A model generated the notes under the pieces. That model did no database searches. It was not told the origin of the DNA and worked only from the letters and a program-made list of their open reading frames with translations. Both the position numbers and the translations under genes were made by a program. From Bretschneidera sinensis (Eukaryota > Streptophyta > Magnoliopsida > Brassicales > Akaniaceae): DNA of 64,000 nt. The DNA lies in assembly GCA_023935145.1 (NCBI GenBank), contig CM043698.1:67879501-67943500 (forward strand). The letters run 5' to 3'. Below, one piece after another: positions 12,767-24,375 of the stretch; within the stretch, counting starts at the first letter, position 1, and each line of letters opens with the position of its first letter.

Positions 12767-13594
12767 ATGCTTAGGCCGAGAGATTCGCGAGGTAGATTCA
12801 CTAAGGGACCCGAAATAGAGTTACCCTTTCCTTCCACGTCCATTAGTGAAACCTCACCTAGATCAAACCCTAATGTACACCCAACCAAGAATTTAGAAAA
12901 TTTTGCTAACATGGCTGAAAACCTTAATGAGAATGTTGCTAGGACACTTAAAGATTATTTACATCCTAGCTGGACAGCCACACCATCATGGATTATGTTT
13001 CTAGCCAACACTCGCCATCAAGATTTCAAAACAGGTATGATTCAATTACTCCCTACATTTCATGGCTTGGAAAATGAAAACCCATATGCACACATTAGGG
13101 AGTTTAAGGAAGTAGTTGTGACTTTTCATAGTCAAGATGTAACTAATGATATCGTGAGACTCAAGTTTTTTCCTTTCTTTTTGAAGGATAAAGCTAAGAT
13201 TTGGCTATACTCGCTGAGACCACGATTTATTGGGACATGGAATGAGATGACCCAAGTCTTCTTTAACAAATACTTCCCTCAACATAAGACCAATGATTTA
13301 AAAAGACAAATCTCTACCTTTGCACAAAAAGAGAATGAGACTTTGTATCAGTCTTGGGAGAAATTTAAGGAGCTATTAAGTATGTGTCCACACCATGAGT
13401 ATGAGAATTGGTGCTTAGTGAGCTACTTTTATGAGGGACTTACCTATAGAGAGTGCCAATTTATAGAGATGATGTGTAATGGTGAATTTCTACAAAAAGA
13501 TCCTAATGAGGCCATAGAGTACCTTAATGAGCTTGCTGAAAAAGCTCACACTCGGACTGGACCTAGTGCTACTGAAAGCACAAATAGGTCATGA
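12767..13594 (+). pseudogene. Athila-like gag, N-terminal and central part
   Basis: A 275-codon open frame encodes a retrotransposon gag domain, the capsid-forming protein of the particle. Visible landmarks are FHGLENENPYAHIREF near residue 85, the KDKAKIWLYSL box near 140, FFNKYFP near 165 and the YQSWEKFKELL helix near 190. The start at 12767 is the first in-frame ATG and opens with an arginine-rich tail. The frame ends TGA at 13592-13594. The remainder of gag is in another frame from 13806, so it is broken by stops and at least one shift. Confidence 0.85.
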
Positions 13595-13805
13595 CCTGTG
13601 GAAACCCAAGTGGGGGTGGAATATACCATCTTAGGGAAGAAGACAACCTGAAAGCTAAGGTCGAAATGCTTATTAGGGAGTTAGATGCATTAAAAACTAA
13701 GGCTCAAAGCCAACACACGTAGTTAACCATGTCGAATCTTCGGAACCATGTTTTGTGTGTGGCGGGGTAGACTATCTCGCTTAAGAGTGCCCCACATTCG
13801 TAGAT

Positions 13806-14558
13806 ATGAGAGGGATGTATGAAGAACAATGTAGTGCCTTAGACATGTACAAGAAGCCTCTTGCACCTTTCTCTAATACCTATAATCCAGGATGGCGAAA
13901 TCACCCCAATTTCAGCTGGAAGTTTGAAAATCAACAGCTTGCACAACCCCTTAGATCATACCCTACACCATATCATGCAACCTCATCCTCTAAGAGTTCT
14001 TTAGAAGACACTTTACATGTTTTTATAGAGACACAGAGTAAGACAAATCAGAGATGTGAAGCGTTAATTACGCAGGTTGTTGAAGAGAACAAAGATATAA
14101 GGAGCCAAGTGACCAAACTAATGGGCTCCTTGAGTGTGAATAAGCGAGGGAAGTTCTCTTCCTAAGCTCAATCCACACCACATGGGCAACATATGGCACA
14201 AACAAATCTGGAAAATGTAAATGCCATTGTGACAAGAAGTGGTAAGATATTACACATCCCAACAACAAACAAATTCGAGGATGTGGAAAAGGGTCAAAGT
14301 AGTAGTGATGCTGAACTGCCCAAAAACCCTGAGATTACCAAGAGCCATGTTAAGGCACCATTCCCTCAAGCCTTAAAATCAAACAAGAAAAATCTAGAGC
14401 TGAATAATGAAATCCTAAAGAATCTAAGGCAAGTAAAATTGAATCTCCCACTTTTGCATGTGATTAAACGAGTTCCTACTTATGCAAAGGTTCTCAAGGA
14501 CTTGTGTACCATTAAGAGAAAACACCATGTAAAGAAAACAACATTCCTAACTGAGTAA
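13806..14558 (+). pseudogene. Athila-like gag, C-terminal part and linker
   Basis: This frame continues the gag region as a Pro/Asn-rich stretch (YNPGWRNHPNFSW), a coiled-coil-like segment and a basic linker, then leads in the same frame to protease. It is interrupted by TAA at 14163-14165 and TAA at 14556-14558. A zinc knuckle such as other Athila gags carry may have lain near 13745-13800, where Cys codons appear in broken frame. No product is likely. Confidence 0.65.
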
Positions 14559-14948
14559 GTTCGTGCTTTAATTGAGCAAAGAATTCCCCCAAAATACAAA
14601 GATCCTGGTTGTCCAACCATTGCATGTAGGATTGGAAATCATGAGGTTGGACAAGCATTGCTAGATTTAGGAGCTAGTGTAAGCCTGATGCCATTTTCTA
14701 TTTGTTTGCAGCTGGGTTTAGGAGAAATCAAACCAACCGCTGTGGTATTACAATTCACTGGCCATTCAGTTAAAGTACCCCGGGGTGTGGTAGAGGATGT
14801 CTTGATTCAAATTGATAAATTTTATTATCCTGTTGATTTCCTAATCTTTGATACTACTTCTGCTGTTAACACTAACTCTAAAATTCTTTTGATTTTGGGT
14901 AGATATTTCCTTACTACTGCAAATGCTCTAATTAATTGCAGAAATTGA
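14559..14948 (+). pseudogene. Aspartic protease of the Athila-like element
   Basis: Retropepsin-like region that would process the polyprotein. The catalytic loop reads LLDLGASVSLMP at about 14660, the Athila form of the D-S/T-G motif with Leu in place of Ser/Thr. VPRGVVEDVLIQI and ILLILGRYFL follow, where the usual LGRPFL flap-side motif is changed. It is in the same frame as the preceding gag part and ends at TGA 14946-14948; the next frame (15045) continues in register after further stops. Confidence 0.8.
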
Positions 14949-15044
14949 CTCATGAAGCTGTCTTTTGGAAACATAACCCTCGAAGTGAACATCTTCAATG
15001 TTTCAAAATAGCCCGAAGATGAGGACGAGAACAACCAATTACAC

Positions 15045-15623
15045 ATGATCGAGTCACTCATCGATGAGAGAGTTTCTATAGCTCATGATTTTGATCCTCT
15101 TAAATATTTTCTTATTAATTCTGAGATTAATTCTATTAATGATAAAACTGATATAATTGATATTTGTGCTATTTTTGATAAATCTCAAGATTATGGCACT
15201 CGAGCATGGCAACTAAAGTTTGAGGAGTTTCCTGAAAGAAGTGAGAAACAAATCCCCTCAAGTGTGGAAGCATCTAAAGTCGAATTGAAGCCACTACCTA
15301 AGGGTTTGAAGCTTTTCTTCCTCGGTCTAGGTGATACCTTTCCTGTTATTATCTCATCTAAATTACCTACATCTCAAGATTATGCAGTCCTCAAGTACCT
15401 GCTTACAAAGAAGGATGCCAAGGCACAACTAATACGGTGGATCCTATTCCTACAAGAATTTGACATCACCATCAAAGACAAGAAAGGAGTAGAGAATGTA
15501 GTGGCAGACCATCTCTTAAGGCTCACATTTGAGGACTCCTTTGAGGACATGCCAATCAAGGGTGATTTTTCAGATGAGCAATTACTCTCTATTACTTCTC
15601 TACCATGGTTGCTTATATTGTGA
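15045..15623 (+). pseudogene. Pol linker joined directly to an RNase H tail, RT missing
   Basis: The first two thirds read as the linker that precedes reverse transcriptase, ending in LPKGLKLFFLGLGDTFPVIISSKL. In a normal element several hundred codons of reverse transcriptase would follow. Here the frame passes at about 15365-15385 straight to the end of RNase H: LIRWILFLQEFDITIKDKKG and ENVVADHLLRL. The joint is in frame, so a clean internal deletion removed the polymerase. The ORF ends at 15623. Confidence 0.85.
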
Positions 15624-15682
15624 ATTATTTAGCTACCAGTGAGATACCGATGGATTGAAGCACTCAAGACAAGAGGAAATTC

Positions 15683-16897
15683 TTGAATGAGGTATATAAT
15701 TTTTATTGGGATGACCCCTGTCTTTTCAAGTACTACCTTGACCAAATTTTAAGGCGTTGTATCCCTAATGAAGAGATTGCCAATGTTTTTGAATTTTGTC
15801 ACACCCAAGCTTATGGAGGTCACTTTTCAATGAAAAAAATCGCTGCAAAAATCTTGCAGTGTGGATTGTATTGGCCAACCTTGTTTAAAGATGCAAACAT
15901 CTATTGTCACTCATGCAAAAAATGTCAAAAGTTAGGAGTTGTGTCTCATCATAATATGATGCCCTTAAACCCAATTTTAGTGATCAAAATCTTCGATTAT
16001 TGGGGCATTGATTTTATGGGACCCTTTCCTCCTTCCTTCGGATACCAATATATCATCGTGGCAATAGATTATGTATCAAAGTGGGTAGATGCAGCAGCTT
16101 GCCGAGGCAATGATAATAGAACGGTAATTAAATTTCTCAAGGAAAATGTGTTATCTCGATTTGGTACACCACGTGCTATAATTAGTGATCGAGGTACACA
16201 TTTTTGCAACTGTTCTTTTGAAACTTTGTTGAGAAAATATGGGGTGTTACATAAAATTTCTACAGCCTATTATCCTCAGACTAGTGAACAAGTAGAACTT
16301 GCTAATAGGGAAATTAAACAAATTTTAGAAAAAACGGTTAACCCGGATCGTAAGGATTGGTCTTTGAGACTAGTTTATGCGCTTTGGGCTTACCGAACAG
16401 CTTTCAAAACTCCCTTAGGTATGTCACCTTATAGGCTTGTTTTTGGAAAGCCTTGCCACTTACCTGTGGAGCTCGAGCATCGAGAATATTGGGCCATCAA
16501 ATCTTTCAATTTTGACATAGGAAAGGCGGGTAAGCTTAGAAAATTTCAGTTGACCGAGTTAGAGGAGTTAAGAAATGATGCTTATGAGAACTCCAGAATT
16601 TATAAGGCAAAGATGAAAGTGTTCCATGATAAAAATATTTTGATGAAAACATTTAAACCTGATGATCAACTGTTCTTATATGATTTTAGACTCCATAAGC
16701 ATCCGGGAAAACTTCGGTAGAGGTGGACCGGTCTTTTCGTAGTGAAAAATGCTTTTGAAAATGGGGCAGTAGAAATTGAGGATACTAGAGATAGTCAGAT
16801 TTTTAAAGTCAATGGTCAACGACTTAAGATTTTAATCGATAGGCAAGATCTGGAAGTGGAAGACATTCCACTTATGGATCCGATTTATTCACCTTGA
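15683..16897 (+). pseudogene. Integrase of the Athila-like element
   Basis: Integrase inserts the cDNA into the chromosome. The zinc-binding part reads [20 protein letters not shown] and then CHSCKKCQ. The catalytic core shows D in [10 protein letters not shown] and D in IISDRGTHF, but the position that should be E near 16290 reads [14 protein letters not shown]. The alignment still supplies an E, though the usual N-G-Q-A-E context is altered. A TAG at 16718-16720 interrupts the frame, which then reopens to 16897 through a C-terminal domain (WTGLFVVKNAF). One nonsense codon is thus the main visible lesion. Confidence 0.85.
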
Positions 16898-17655
16898 CTA
16901 CACCACACAAGTATGTTTTTACTTTTATTTTATTTTGTTTTGTTTGTTTTATTTTCAGTTTAATTTTTAGCTTTTAGTTTCATTTAATCTAATTTTTATT
17001 TTAAGGATATTCTTACTAACTTTATTTTGTATGTTTTTCTTAATTGAACAAACGAGTTTTTCCTATTAGAACTAGATTGGGCCGTGCCTAGGCCCAGTGT
17101 GCGTTGTGCCTCGCCCACCAGGAAGTGCCTAATCCAGCCCATCTCGCCCTTCCCACAGCGACGCACCCCAGCACTGTGCGCACTACAGCGCATAGAATAG
17201 CCATACACACATACTCCAGCCCAAGCCGCAGCGCCCCCTCAGCCAAGCCGCGGCTTGACTTGTTCTGCCACCTGTCCCTGCACACCAAATAAAACAAATT
17301 CTGCACTTATCATCTTTATTTCTCCCTCATGAAAACAGCAATTCACCTCCCTCTCTCTTATCCTCTCTCCAAAACCTCACTTACCCACTCACTTTTATTA
17401 AAACAATTTTGACTCTAACATCATTTCTTGTAGGGTTTTACAATAATATTGCAGATTTTGTTGGAAATTTCTCCAAAAAAAAGCTTGGTACTAAGAAGTT
17501 TTGGGCTCATCAAGAAAACTTCAAGTTAGTGGGTGGTCTTTCTTCTCTCCAACTTTGGGTATCAAGTAAGTTAAATTTCTTCTCTTTGTTGTTCATTTGT
17601 GCTATTTGGGTGGTTAATTTTGAATTAGTTCTATTGTTTTATATATTTGATTCTA
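16898..17655 (+). other. Non-coding spacer before the env-like ORF
   Basis: About 750 bp without a supported gene. It starts T-rich, has a GC-rich patch at 17080-17290 whose minus-strand frames have no recognisable domain, and ends in a leader just upstream of the ATG at 17656. In Athila-type elements the env-like ORF is expressed separately from gag-pol; a 'ttcttgtagg' at about 17425 could be a splice acceptor, but this is only a guess. Confidence 0.4.
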
Positions 17656-18802
17656 ATGGCATCTAAACCTAAGAGACCAAGGAGGAAACAAGTACAAGAG
17701 TATGATGAGAGCAAATTTTTTTAGTTTTGAGGCTAGTGGGAGATATGTTAGGATGATGCACATTAGAAAACCCATTCCTGAGAGAGGATTCAATATAACA
17801 GAGAGAGCAAACCCTACCTTGTTTAGAATGAATATTGATAGGCATTGGGGTACATTTGCTAGCCAACCACCTCATTCCTTCACAAATATGGTTAGAGAAT
17901 TCGATGCTAATGTAGAAGAACATAGGAATGGTAAGCTGAGAGTGAGAGGAAAAATAGTTTCTTTTAGAAGCACATCTATCAACAGATTCTATGGGCTCCT
18001 TGACATAGAAAACAGTGAGTATATTGCATATGCATCTAATATTAGTTATAAAGAAATTTACAATACTCTTTGTATTCCGGGCACTACATGGAAAATGATG
18101 GGTGATACCCCTGTAACCTTGCCCAGTACTTCTCTGACTGTCAATGCTAGAGCTTGGCAATATTTTGTATGTCAGAGATTGATACCTGTCATGCACTATA
18201 GTGACCTTATTGTTGAGAGAGCTGTGCTGATTTATGCCATTTTGATGGGCATGACTATTGATATGGGCCAGATCATATTTAATTCTATCTTACACACTGT
18301 ACAACAAAAGCTTGGATTGTACTTCCCTTTCTTAATTACCCAATTATGCAACCAAGTCGGAGTTCAGTACAGTCTTGATGAGGACGCCTAGCAACCAAAA
18401 AATCCTATCGATGATGGCATGCTTAATATGATTAAAACCTCAAGGCTGCCAGTTCCGGGAGAGAGAATAGCAATTGCAGCCCCTCCTCCCCCTAGGTATG
18501 TCACTGTTGCAAAGCGCCTTGAGCGTTTAGAGATTCGTTTTGAAGAGCATCAGAAATTTTTGCATGATAAATTTGATCATCAGGAACATTTCTTGGCTAG
18601 GCAAGCTAATTATCAAGCTAGAGTGTACTCTTCTTTTGGTCAAATGTACCAACACTTTGCCTCTACTACTAGTTGTGATATGGATCACTTTCCCACTTTG
18701 CCACCCTATCCAGGTGCCTCTTTTGATCTAACTCCTGAGGAAGGTGAAGAGAATGAAGAGAATGAAGGGAATAAAGAAGAGGATGAGGACTTAGAGGATT
18801 AG
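17656..18802 (+). pseudogene. Env-like / plant-transposon-protein ORF of the Athila-like element
   Basis: The likely start is ATG 17656, opening with a basic segment (MASKPKRPRRKQ). A run of seven T at 17716-17722 puts a stop in that frame, and the next frame is open from 17702. The body contains GKIVSFRSTSINRFYGL and CIPGTTWKMMG, typical of the domain found in the third ORF of Athila-type elements. A pattern resembling 'RAWQYFVCQRLIPVMH..D...ERAVLIYAILMG' follows. TAG at 18389-18391 interrupts the frame, which then reopens to 18802 with a coiled coil and a Glu-rich tail. The protein's role in the element is unknown; no signal peptide or clear membrane segment is visible. Confidence 0.75.
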
Positions 18803-20342
18803 TCTTGGGTTCTATATCTTGTTTGTTTACTTTTCTTTTGTTTTTATTATCGGATAACTATACTAACATTTATTGTGTTTCACTTTTCGTTATTTTATTT
18901 TTCGTACTTTATTTTTCTTTCTTTTAATTATTTCTTTCCATTTCATATGCTAACCTAACACACGGTGGGAATCTTAATAGTACACCGCAGTTGCTTTCTT
19001 TTTGTTGTGTTGTTCTATGTTGTAGATCGGAATTTCAGCAAGAAGAATGGCTTATAGTTTACATGATGGTGCACAATTTTCAGCTTGTGTGCACTTTTTC
19101 TTACAAAGGGAGTTTCCTTTCCTTTATCTTTAACATTGAGGATAATGCAATTTTTAAGTTGAGGGTGGAGGAAACGTATTTTTTCTCATTAAACTGCTTG
19201 GTGTTACTTTCCCTTTTTGTTTGTCTTTAGCATGCTTTGTGTTATCCTTGGAGTTAATTCATGTGTCAATGATATGAACTTAATTGAGATAGCATATAGC
19301 ATTTAGAAGAAGTTAAATCTTGCTTCGGTTTGAGAATAATTTAAGTGTCAATCTTCATTTGGTTTGACACTCTAGTTTGCGGTAAGATTGTATGATTAGT
19401 CTAAAACATTTAGAGAAGTTTTATGTGTGATTGTTTGTCAATACTTTTGCGGTCTTGATAAGCTCTAGAACTCATTTGATAATCACTTGAGGCGAATTCC
19501 TAGAATGCACATTACTTATGATATGATATAGGCCATTTTTGAACCGTTTGAGCCTTTCAAACTTACCATTGCTATATTTATCGCTAGTCACCTGTTTAAG
19601 CCTTTTTCTTGAAGAAGGAAGTGAGCCTTATTTCTTTCGATAACCTATTCACTTACCCTTATGAGCCTAAAAATATTTTATTCTTACCCTTCTTTTAAAA
19701 GAACTTAGTCATACACATTTGTTGCGAAGCACTTGAGAGGAGTAGGGATGGAAATATGAAGAAAAAAAAGTATTACTACCATAACCCAAGTACATTAAAG
19801 GAGATAAGTTGGGGGTTGTGGAAAAGAAAAGAAAAATAAAAGAATGAAAAAGAAGGTGAATGGTCTTATGCCAAAATAGAAAGGAAAAGAAAAGAAAAAA
19901 GAGAAGAAAAAGAGAAGTGAAGTATGGCAAAGAAAGAAGAAAAGAAAAGAAAAGAAAAGAAAAGTGGTGACTTATCAAGAGATATGCTCTTATAAAAAGT
20001 GGTTGAAAGAGTTGGGTGTTGAAGTAAGGTTATCCAGTGCTTAAAAATAGTTGTGTTTAGAGCTAAGAGATTGAGTTCTTTTACTTGTAAATCCTTCCCG
20101 TTCTTCCTTAACCTTTACCTTAGCCTAATGTTACAAGCTTATTAAAGACCTATTGATCCAATATAGTGTGATTTTTCTACAATAGTGGACAGTGATTTGA
20201 AAAATAAGCCTATGGAGCTTGATCTGTGATTGATGTCACACAATTTATTATGTTTTTAGAGGCCAAGACTTATATTCATAAATGTTATGCATAAAATCAT
20301 CCGGGTGCTCGGATTAATGGATTGTGGTAAGATGGATGTTAA
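18803..20342 (+). other. 3' non-coding part of the Athila-like element
   Basis: About 1.5 kb after the env-like stop with no supported gene. It contains 'gatagcatatagcatttag' and 'cattcacttacccttatgagcc'-type text usual for the 3' region of these elements. A purine-rich GAAAA tract lies at about 19795-19975. No LTR matching 11314-12614 follows, so the element is cut at its right side near 20342. Confidence 0.55.
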
Positions 20343-20616
20343 GTGTTGTGAGTTTTAAATTACTCGCAAGCGCACGAGTCGTTTGCAGTATAGTGTTGTG
20401 CAAGTGCGAGGTCGAATCCACAGGGAATTGCGTTGTGAAAATATATTTTTAATCTAAACTAACTTTATCTTAACCTAGTTCCAAATTTCAGAATTATATT
20501 GCAAAATAAATGAAAAGTAAACCAAGTTGATTTAAAAACTAATAATAAAAAGCACTAAGGTTTCCAAATCCACCCCACCGAAGTTAAGCATACATGTTCT
20601 AAAAATATAGCCTATC

Positions 20617-20788
20617 AAAACATTCAATGAATCCAACTATAAGACAAAAAACAAAGAATATCCCAACTAAACCAAAAGCACCCGATGTATCCGCTCTTAA
20701 CAAAAACATTCAATGAATCCAACTATAAGACAAAAAACAAAGAATATCCCAACTAAACCAAAAGCACCCGATGTATCCGCTATTAACA
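20617..20788. repeat. 86-bp tandem duplication
   Basis: The segment starting 'aaacattcaatgaatcc' is present twice with period 86 and almost no differences (for example 'ccgctcttaac' versus 'ccgctattaac'), so the duplication is recent. Confidence 0.9.
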
Positions 20789-21284
20789 AATCACAAAGGG
20801 AATCCAATTTAATCGAAAAGCATTCAATGTATCCATCAGATGAAACATAAAGAAAATCCAACAGACAATTTAAACTCAATCAATTATAAGATTAACTCAA
20901 ATAATTGACAGAACATTTATACTAAAAATTGTCAGATTTGTACAAGCAAATCTGAACTACTACGCCAAACAACGGTGGGGCTTCATCTTCAACCTTAGCT
21001 GAAGAGTCTAGCCACTCATAACTATAAAACTATAATAAAAAGTGCTAAACATTTAAACTAAAACAACTGAATATAAAGAAATAAATAAACAACTTTACAT
21101 GGGAGAAATTCCACTCGCTGACGGGCGGCGCTTCCCCTCGTGGTAGCAATGCCTTCGGGATCCACCAGAATGCTGACGGACGTCCACCGGTAAACGCCAA
21201 AGTGGCTCAGGAATTGTACATTGAATTATGAAGCCAAATGGTGCTTATATAGGGGAAGACCCGGAGCAAAATAGGTTGCAGATT

Positions 21285-21527
21285 CGATGTGGGATACTGC
21301 CCGTGTGCGCTCGATCGCAGTGTGGTGCGATCGATCGCAAGTACGATCGATCGCATGTCTCGTGCGCACGAACGCATGTGCGCTCGATCGCGTGTCTGGT
21401 GCGCTCGAGCGCAGGTGCGATGCACTGCAAACATTTCGATGTGGGATAGATGACCTTGCGCTCGATCATAGGCAGGTGCGCTCGAGCGCAGGTGCGCTCG
21501 ATCGCATATCTCGTGCGATCGATCGCA
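21285..21527. repeat. Array of 14-bp CG-rich palindromes
   Basis: Eleven copies of a 14-mer of the form TGCGNTCGANCGCA start at 21306, 21326, 21342, 21363, 21379, 21400, 21416, 21457, 21477, 21493 and 21514. Several are perfect palindromes (TGCGATCGATCGCA, TGCGCTCGAGCGCA). Spacing alternates 16 and 20-21, so the higher-order unit is about 37 bp with two palindromes. The phrase 'cgatgtgggata' precedes each of two blocks (21285 and 21438). Open frames on both strands here are by-products of the repeat. Confidence 0.9.
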
Positions 21528-21729
21528 ATGTCTCCAGAAGCTTCAAATCTCTTGAAATGCTTCATTTTCTCCACAAAGCTGTAAAAACACACAAAACACA
21601 AGAAAAACGTAAAATAAAGTAAAATACTACTAACTAAGAGCATAACAAATGTAAGTTAAGGGTCTAAAATAAACAAACCACATCCATATAATCATTGCAT
21701 TTACATTTAACTTTATGCAAGCACCATTT

Positions 21730-22310
21730 ACATACCTTTTTCTTATTTAACATTATTGTTAAGGCCTTTCTCTGCTTCTTTGACCAATTCTCTCAGCTAA
21801 GTGTTGACAAAAAAATCTCTAACTGTCCCTGCTCTCTATTTTAACTACTACAAATGCAATTGGATACATACCATTGTTAGCATCTAATGTAATGGTAGAA
21901 AGTAGAATCCTTCCATAAGGAACTTTCCAGAAACACCCATCTAAACCAAGGAATGGTCTATAACCCTTCATAAGACAAACCTTCAATGCATTATAGAAAA
22001 TAAAGATCCTCTTGAACATTCTAGGTAGATTCATATCAGTCATCTTATGAACTTCTATCCTAACCACTATTCCAGGGTTCTTCTCAATCAGTAACTCACC
22101 ATACTTCCTCAGTTTGCAAAACGAATATGCATGGGACCCTTCAACTTCTTCCTCAACCTTTTCCTTAGACCTATACAGCTAAATTTGTTCTGCATCAACC
22201 CCAAATCTCTCTATCAAATTATTGCTCATGAGGTCATAGCTTATAGTTAGATCAGTTTTAAGTTATGAAGCCAATTTCTTGGCTATCCATGGCACCCTCA
22301 CATTAAGATT
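21730..22310 (-). pseudogene. MULE-1 transposase, catalytic-domain part
   Basis: Minus strand. The 82-codon frame at 22067-21819 contains the start of a Mutator-like DDE domain: GYRPFLGLDGCFWKVPYG, with the first catalytic Asp in GLDGC, then LLSTITLDANNGMYPIAFVVV and a degraded WFF region. Upstream, frames with stops lead to the copia-1 border at 22310. The rest of the catalytic domain and the SWIM finger are not seen below about 21730, so the gene is 3'-truncated. It continues upstream across copia-1 at 28209. Confidence 0.8.
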
Positions 22311-23291
22311 TGTTGGAAATCACCTTGATAAGATGCCTAGGTGGTGATCTTCAAAACACCCAAGTCTAGAATGACTTGTAAAGAAAAGAAATAACAACCA
22401 AAGCAAGAAAGAATACACACAATTGTTATCGAGGTTCGGTAATAGCTTACGTCCCCGTGAGTTCCTCCAAACTCTCTGCACTAAATCAATGGTTCTTACA
22501 ATCACAGCAACCCCTCTCCAAGAATCCACAAGTTCTTGAAGAAACAAAGAAGAGAACAAAAAAGTGATAAGGTCTTGAGGTACCCTGGAACTTTCCCCTT
22601 TGGAAATTCCACTTACAAGTCCCTTGAATCCCCTTTCTATACTAATCTCTCTCTTTACAACCAGCCTCTCCAATGAGTCCCTCTTGTATGTCTGTTTCTT
22701 TTCACTCTCATACAATTCTCTTATTCACCTATTTTGTCACAATTATTGTTGAGAATGAAGCTAGGTGACCCTTTATATAGTGCACCAACTTCTTGACCAA
22801 TCTTGAGTGTCATTCTCCACCTTTAGATCTTGATGACCAATCAACCATGGCCCTCCATCAATCCTAAGTGATGCTGTGCATTTTAACCTTTCATCCACAC
22901 ATTTAAAAAGAGGTTGAATGAAGTTAATCATGTGTGCCTCAGTGTGCCTAGCGCCTAGGCACTGAACATGGCATACTGTGACGCTAGGCAAAACACCATT
23001 TTCACCACTTTCTGGGCGCCGTGGCCTTAGTGGGGGAGAGGTACGGCGCTGCCCTCCACCAAGACTTCCTCCTTGATGGAGGCCGTGGCTTGGGAGGAGC
23101 AGGGCTGCGGTGCACACTGAAGCTAGACCTCCTGATGCTGTGCACACTTCTTTGTCTTACTGAATAGAGGTGTGCACACACATCCAAAGTGATGCGCACA
23201 CTTGTGCACACTCCTTTAACATGCTGAAAGTAATTCTTCTATCTCTTATTTAAACCTTAAACCATGTTTAAACCTTAGAAAAATACCAACA
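22311..23291 (-). repeat. Copia-1 3' LTR
   Basis: The 3' LTR of the minus-strand element, about 980 bp. A minus-strand TATA box CTATATAAAG lies at 22771-22780. Purine-rich 'acaaaggtagaga' directly upstream (23292-23306) is the plus-strand DNA primer tract. It matches the other LTR closely with scattered substitutions. Confidence 0.92.
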
Positions 23292-23371
23292 ATCTCTACC
23301 TTTGTCTAAGCGTTTAAACCCGAACCATTGTGCAGAGAACTTCAGGATCCAAACTCATCTTGAGTCATCAT

Positions 23372-24375
23372 TCAACCGACTCCTTTCCTAAGAAGTCCAA
23401 GGCAATGATTGGACCTTCTTAGAGGTATAACCTTGGTGCCTAAATCTGTAGGACTTTCCTCCATGGCTACCTTATCCATGTGCTTTGTCCTCCCATGGAA
23501 CACCGGATTCCTCCACAAATGCCACGCACTTTGGTTAACCGAATACACCACCACCTGCTCTTTTAGGACAATCAACTCGTCCAATAACCCTTTGCACCAC
23601 ATAGCTTCCTTTATGGCTTCCATAGTTGCTATATACTTAGCCTCGGTTGTTAAGAGTGCTACTATCGGTTGCCACTGAGCCTTCAAATACCTCAGCAACC
23701 ATTTAATCCCAAGCCAATGCTTCTTTCCGGGACTACTCACAAAACTGCTAAGAACACCCATTGCCTGAGAAATATTGGGTCTAGTGCTCACCATCATGCA
23801 CATAACTGGTCCATCCGCACTACAGTAAGAGATCTTATCCACTTCCTTCTTCTCTTCATACATTCCAAGATATTGCTTGCTGCAGAACTTGAAATAACCA
23901 GCAAAGGGAATCTTTGCTAGTTTACCATCTTCCATAGAAGACCGAGAAACCTTCACCCGTTTCTCTCCCTTTCCCAAATTCTTCTCATACCAAGGATCTT
24001 TTGTGTAAGGCAGAGATTCTTCCTCTTGAAATCCTCAGTGAGTTGAGATGTAAACCTTTCCATCCTCTTCCTGCTATTCTGAACTAACAGCACATCAATG
24101 ACATAGATGAGGATGCTCACAATTTTCTCCACCTTGTGTCCAGGTGAGAAAGTTTCTGTGAAATCTATATCTTCTCTTCTCGTGAACTCCTTCACCATTA
24201 GCCTAGCCTTGTTCCGGACTTCATCTCCTAGAGGGTATCCTTCTTTGATCTTGTAAGTCCACTTACAATCCACAACTCTCTGTTTTCCCAGAATGTGCAC
24301 CAATTCCCAGAAGTTGTTCTTCCTCAAAGAATCCATTTTTTCCTCCATAGCTAGCTTCCATCTTGGTGAATCCAT
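23372..24375 (-). pseudogene. Copia-1 reverse transcriptase and RNase H remnant
   Basis: Minus strand. The RT region begins NNFWELVHILGKQRVVDCKW and goes on to DIDFTETFSP, then jumps to GHKVEKIVSILIYVIDVLLV. About 100 codons present in copia-3 (at 60165-60465) are missing in frame, and the catalytic YVDD box reads YVID. After RERERNG the frame shifts to the C-terminal part with TRPNISQAM and KWLLRYLKAQWQPIVALLTTEAKY, where about 60 codons of RNase H are missing in frame. Both deletions are shared with copia-2. The enzyme cannot be functional. Confidence 0.88.

Larger units (their letters stand above)
11314..20342 (+). mobile_element. Athila-like Ty3/gypsy retroelement, RT-deleted, 3'-truncated
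   Basis: Order on the plus strand is 5' LTR, tRNA-Asp primer site, gag, protease, RNase H remnant, integrase, env-like ORF and a long 3' non-coding part. The PBS, the env-like ORF with a plant-transposon-protein-type domain and the gag type all point to the Athila/Tat branch. The reverse transcriptase is missing and no copy of the 11314-12614 LTR occurs before 20342, where the sequence changes to an unrelated repeat. It interrupts the older gag at 11313. The right border is approximate. Confidence 0.8.
20343..21700. other. Unclassified repeat with a palindrome array
   Basis: The text changes at about 20343 to TGTTGTGAGTTTT followed by 'ctcgcaagcgcacgagtcg' and 'gtgcgaggtcgaatccacag'. I know this style of sequence from dispersed plant repeats but cannot assign it to a class. 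It holds an 86-bp tandem duplication, a TATA-like 'gcttatatagg' near 21245 and the CG-rich palindrome array. No coding capacity is supported. Confidence 0.4.

Noticed and set aside
17088..17306. GC-rich frames before the env-like ORF
   Set aside because: Overlapping frames on both strands without a domain; better explained as non-coding leader.
21306..21527. CRISPR-like array
   Set aside because: The regular spacing is of 14-bp palindromes with 2- and 6-7-bp gaps in plant DNA; no spacers and no cas genes.
21207..21643. Open frames on both strands with Arg/Cys/Ala repeats
   Set aside because: By-product of the CG-rich palindrome array, open in several frames.
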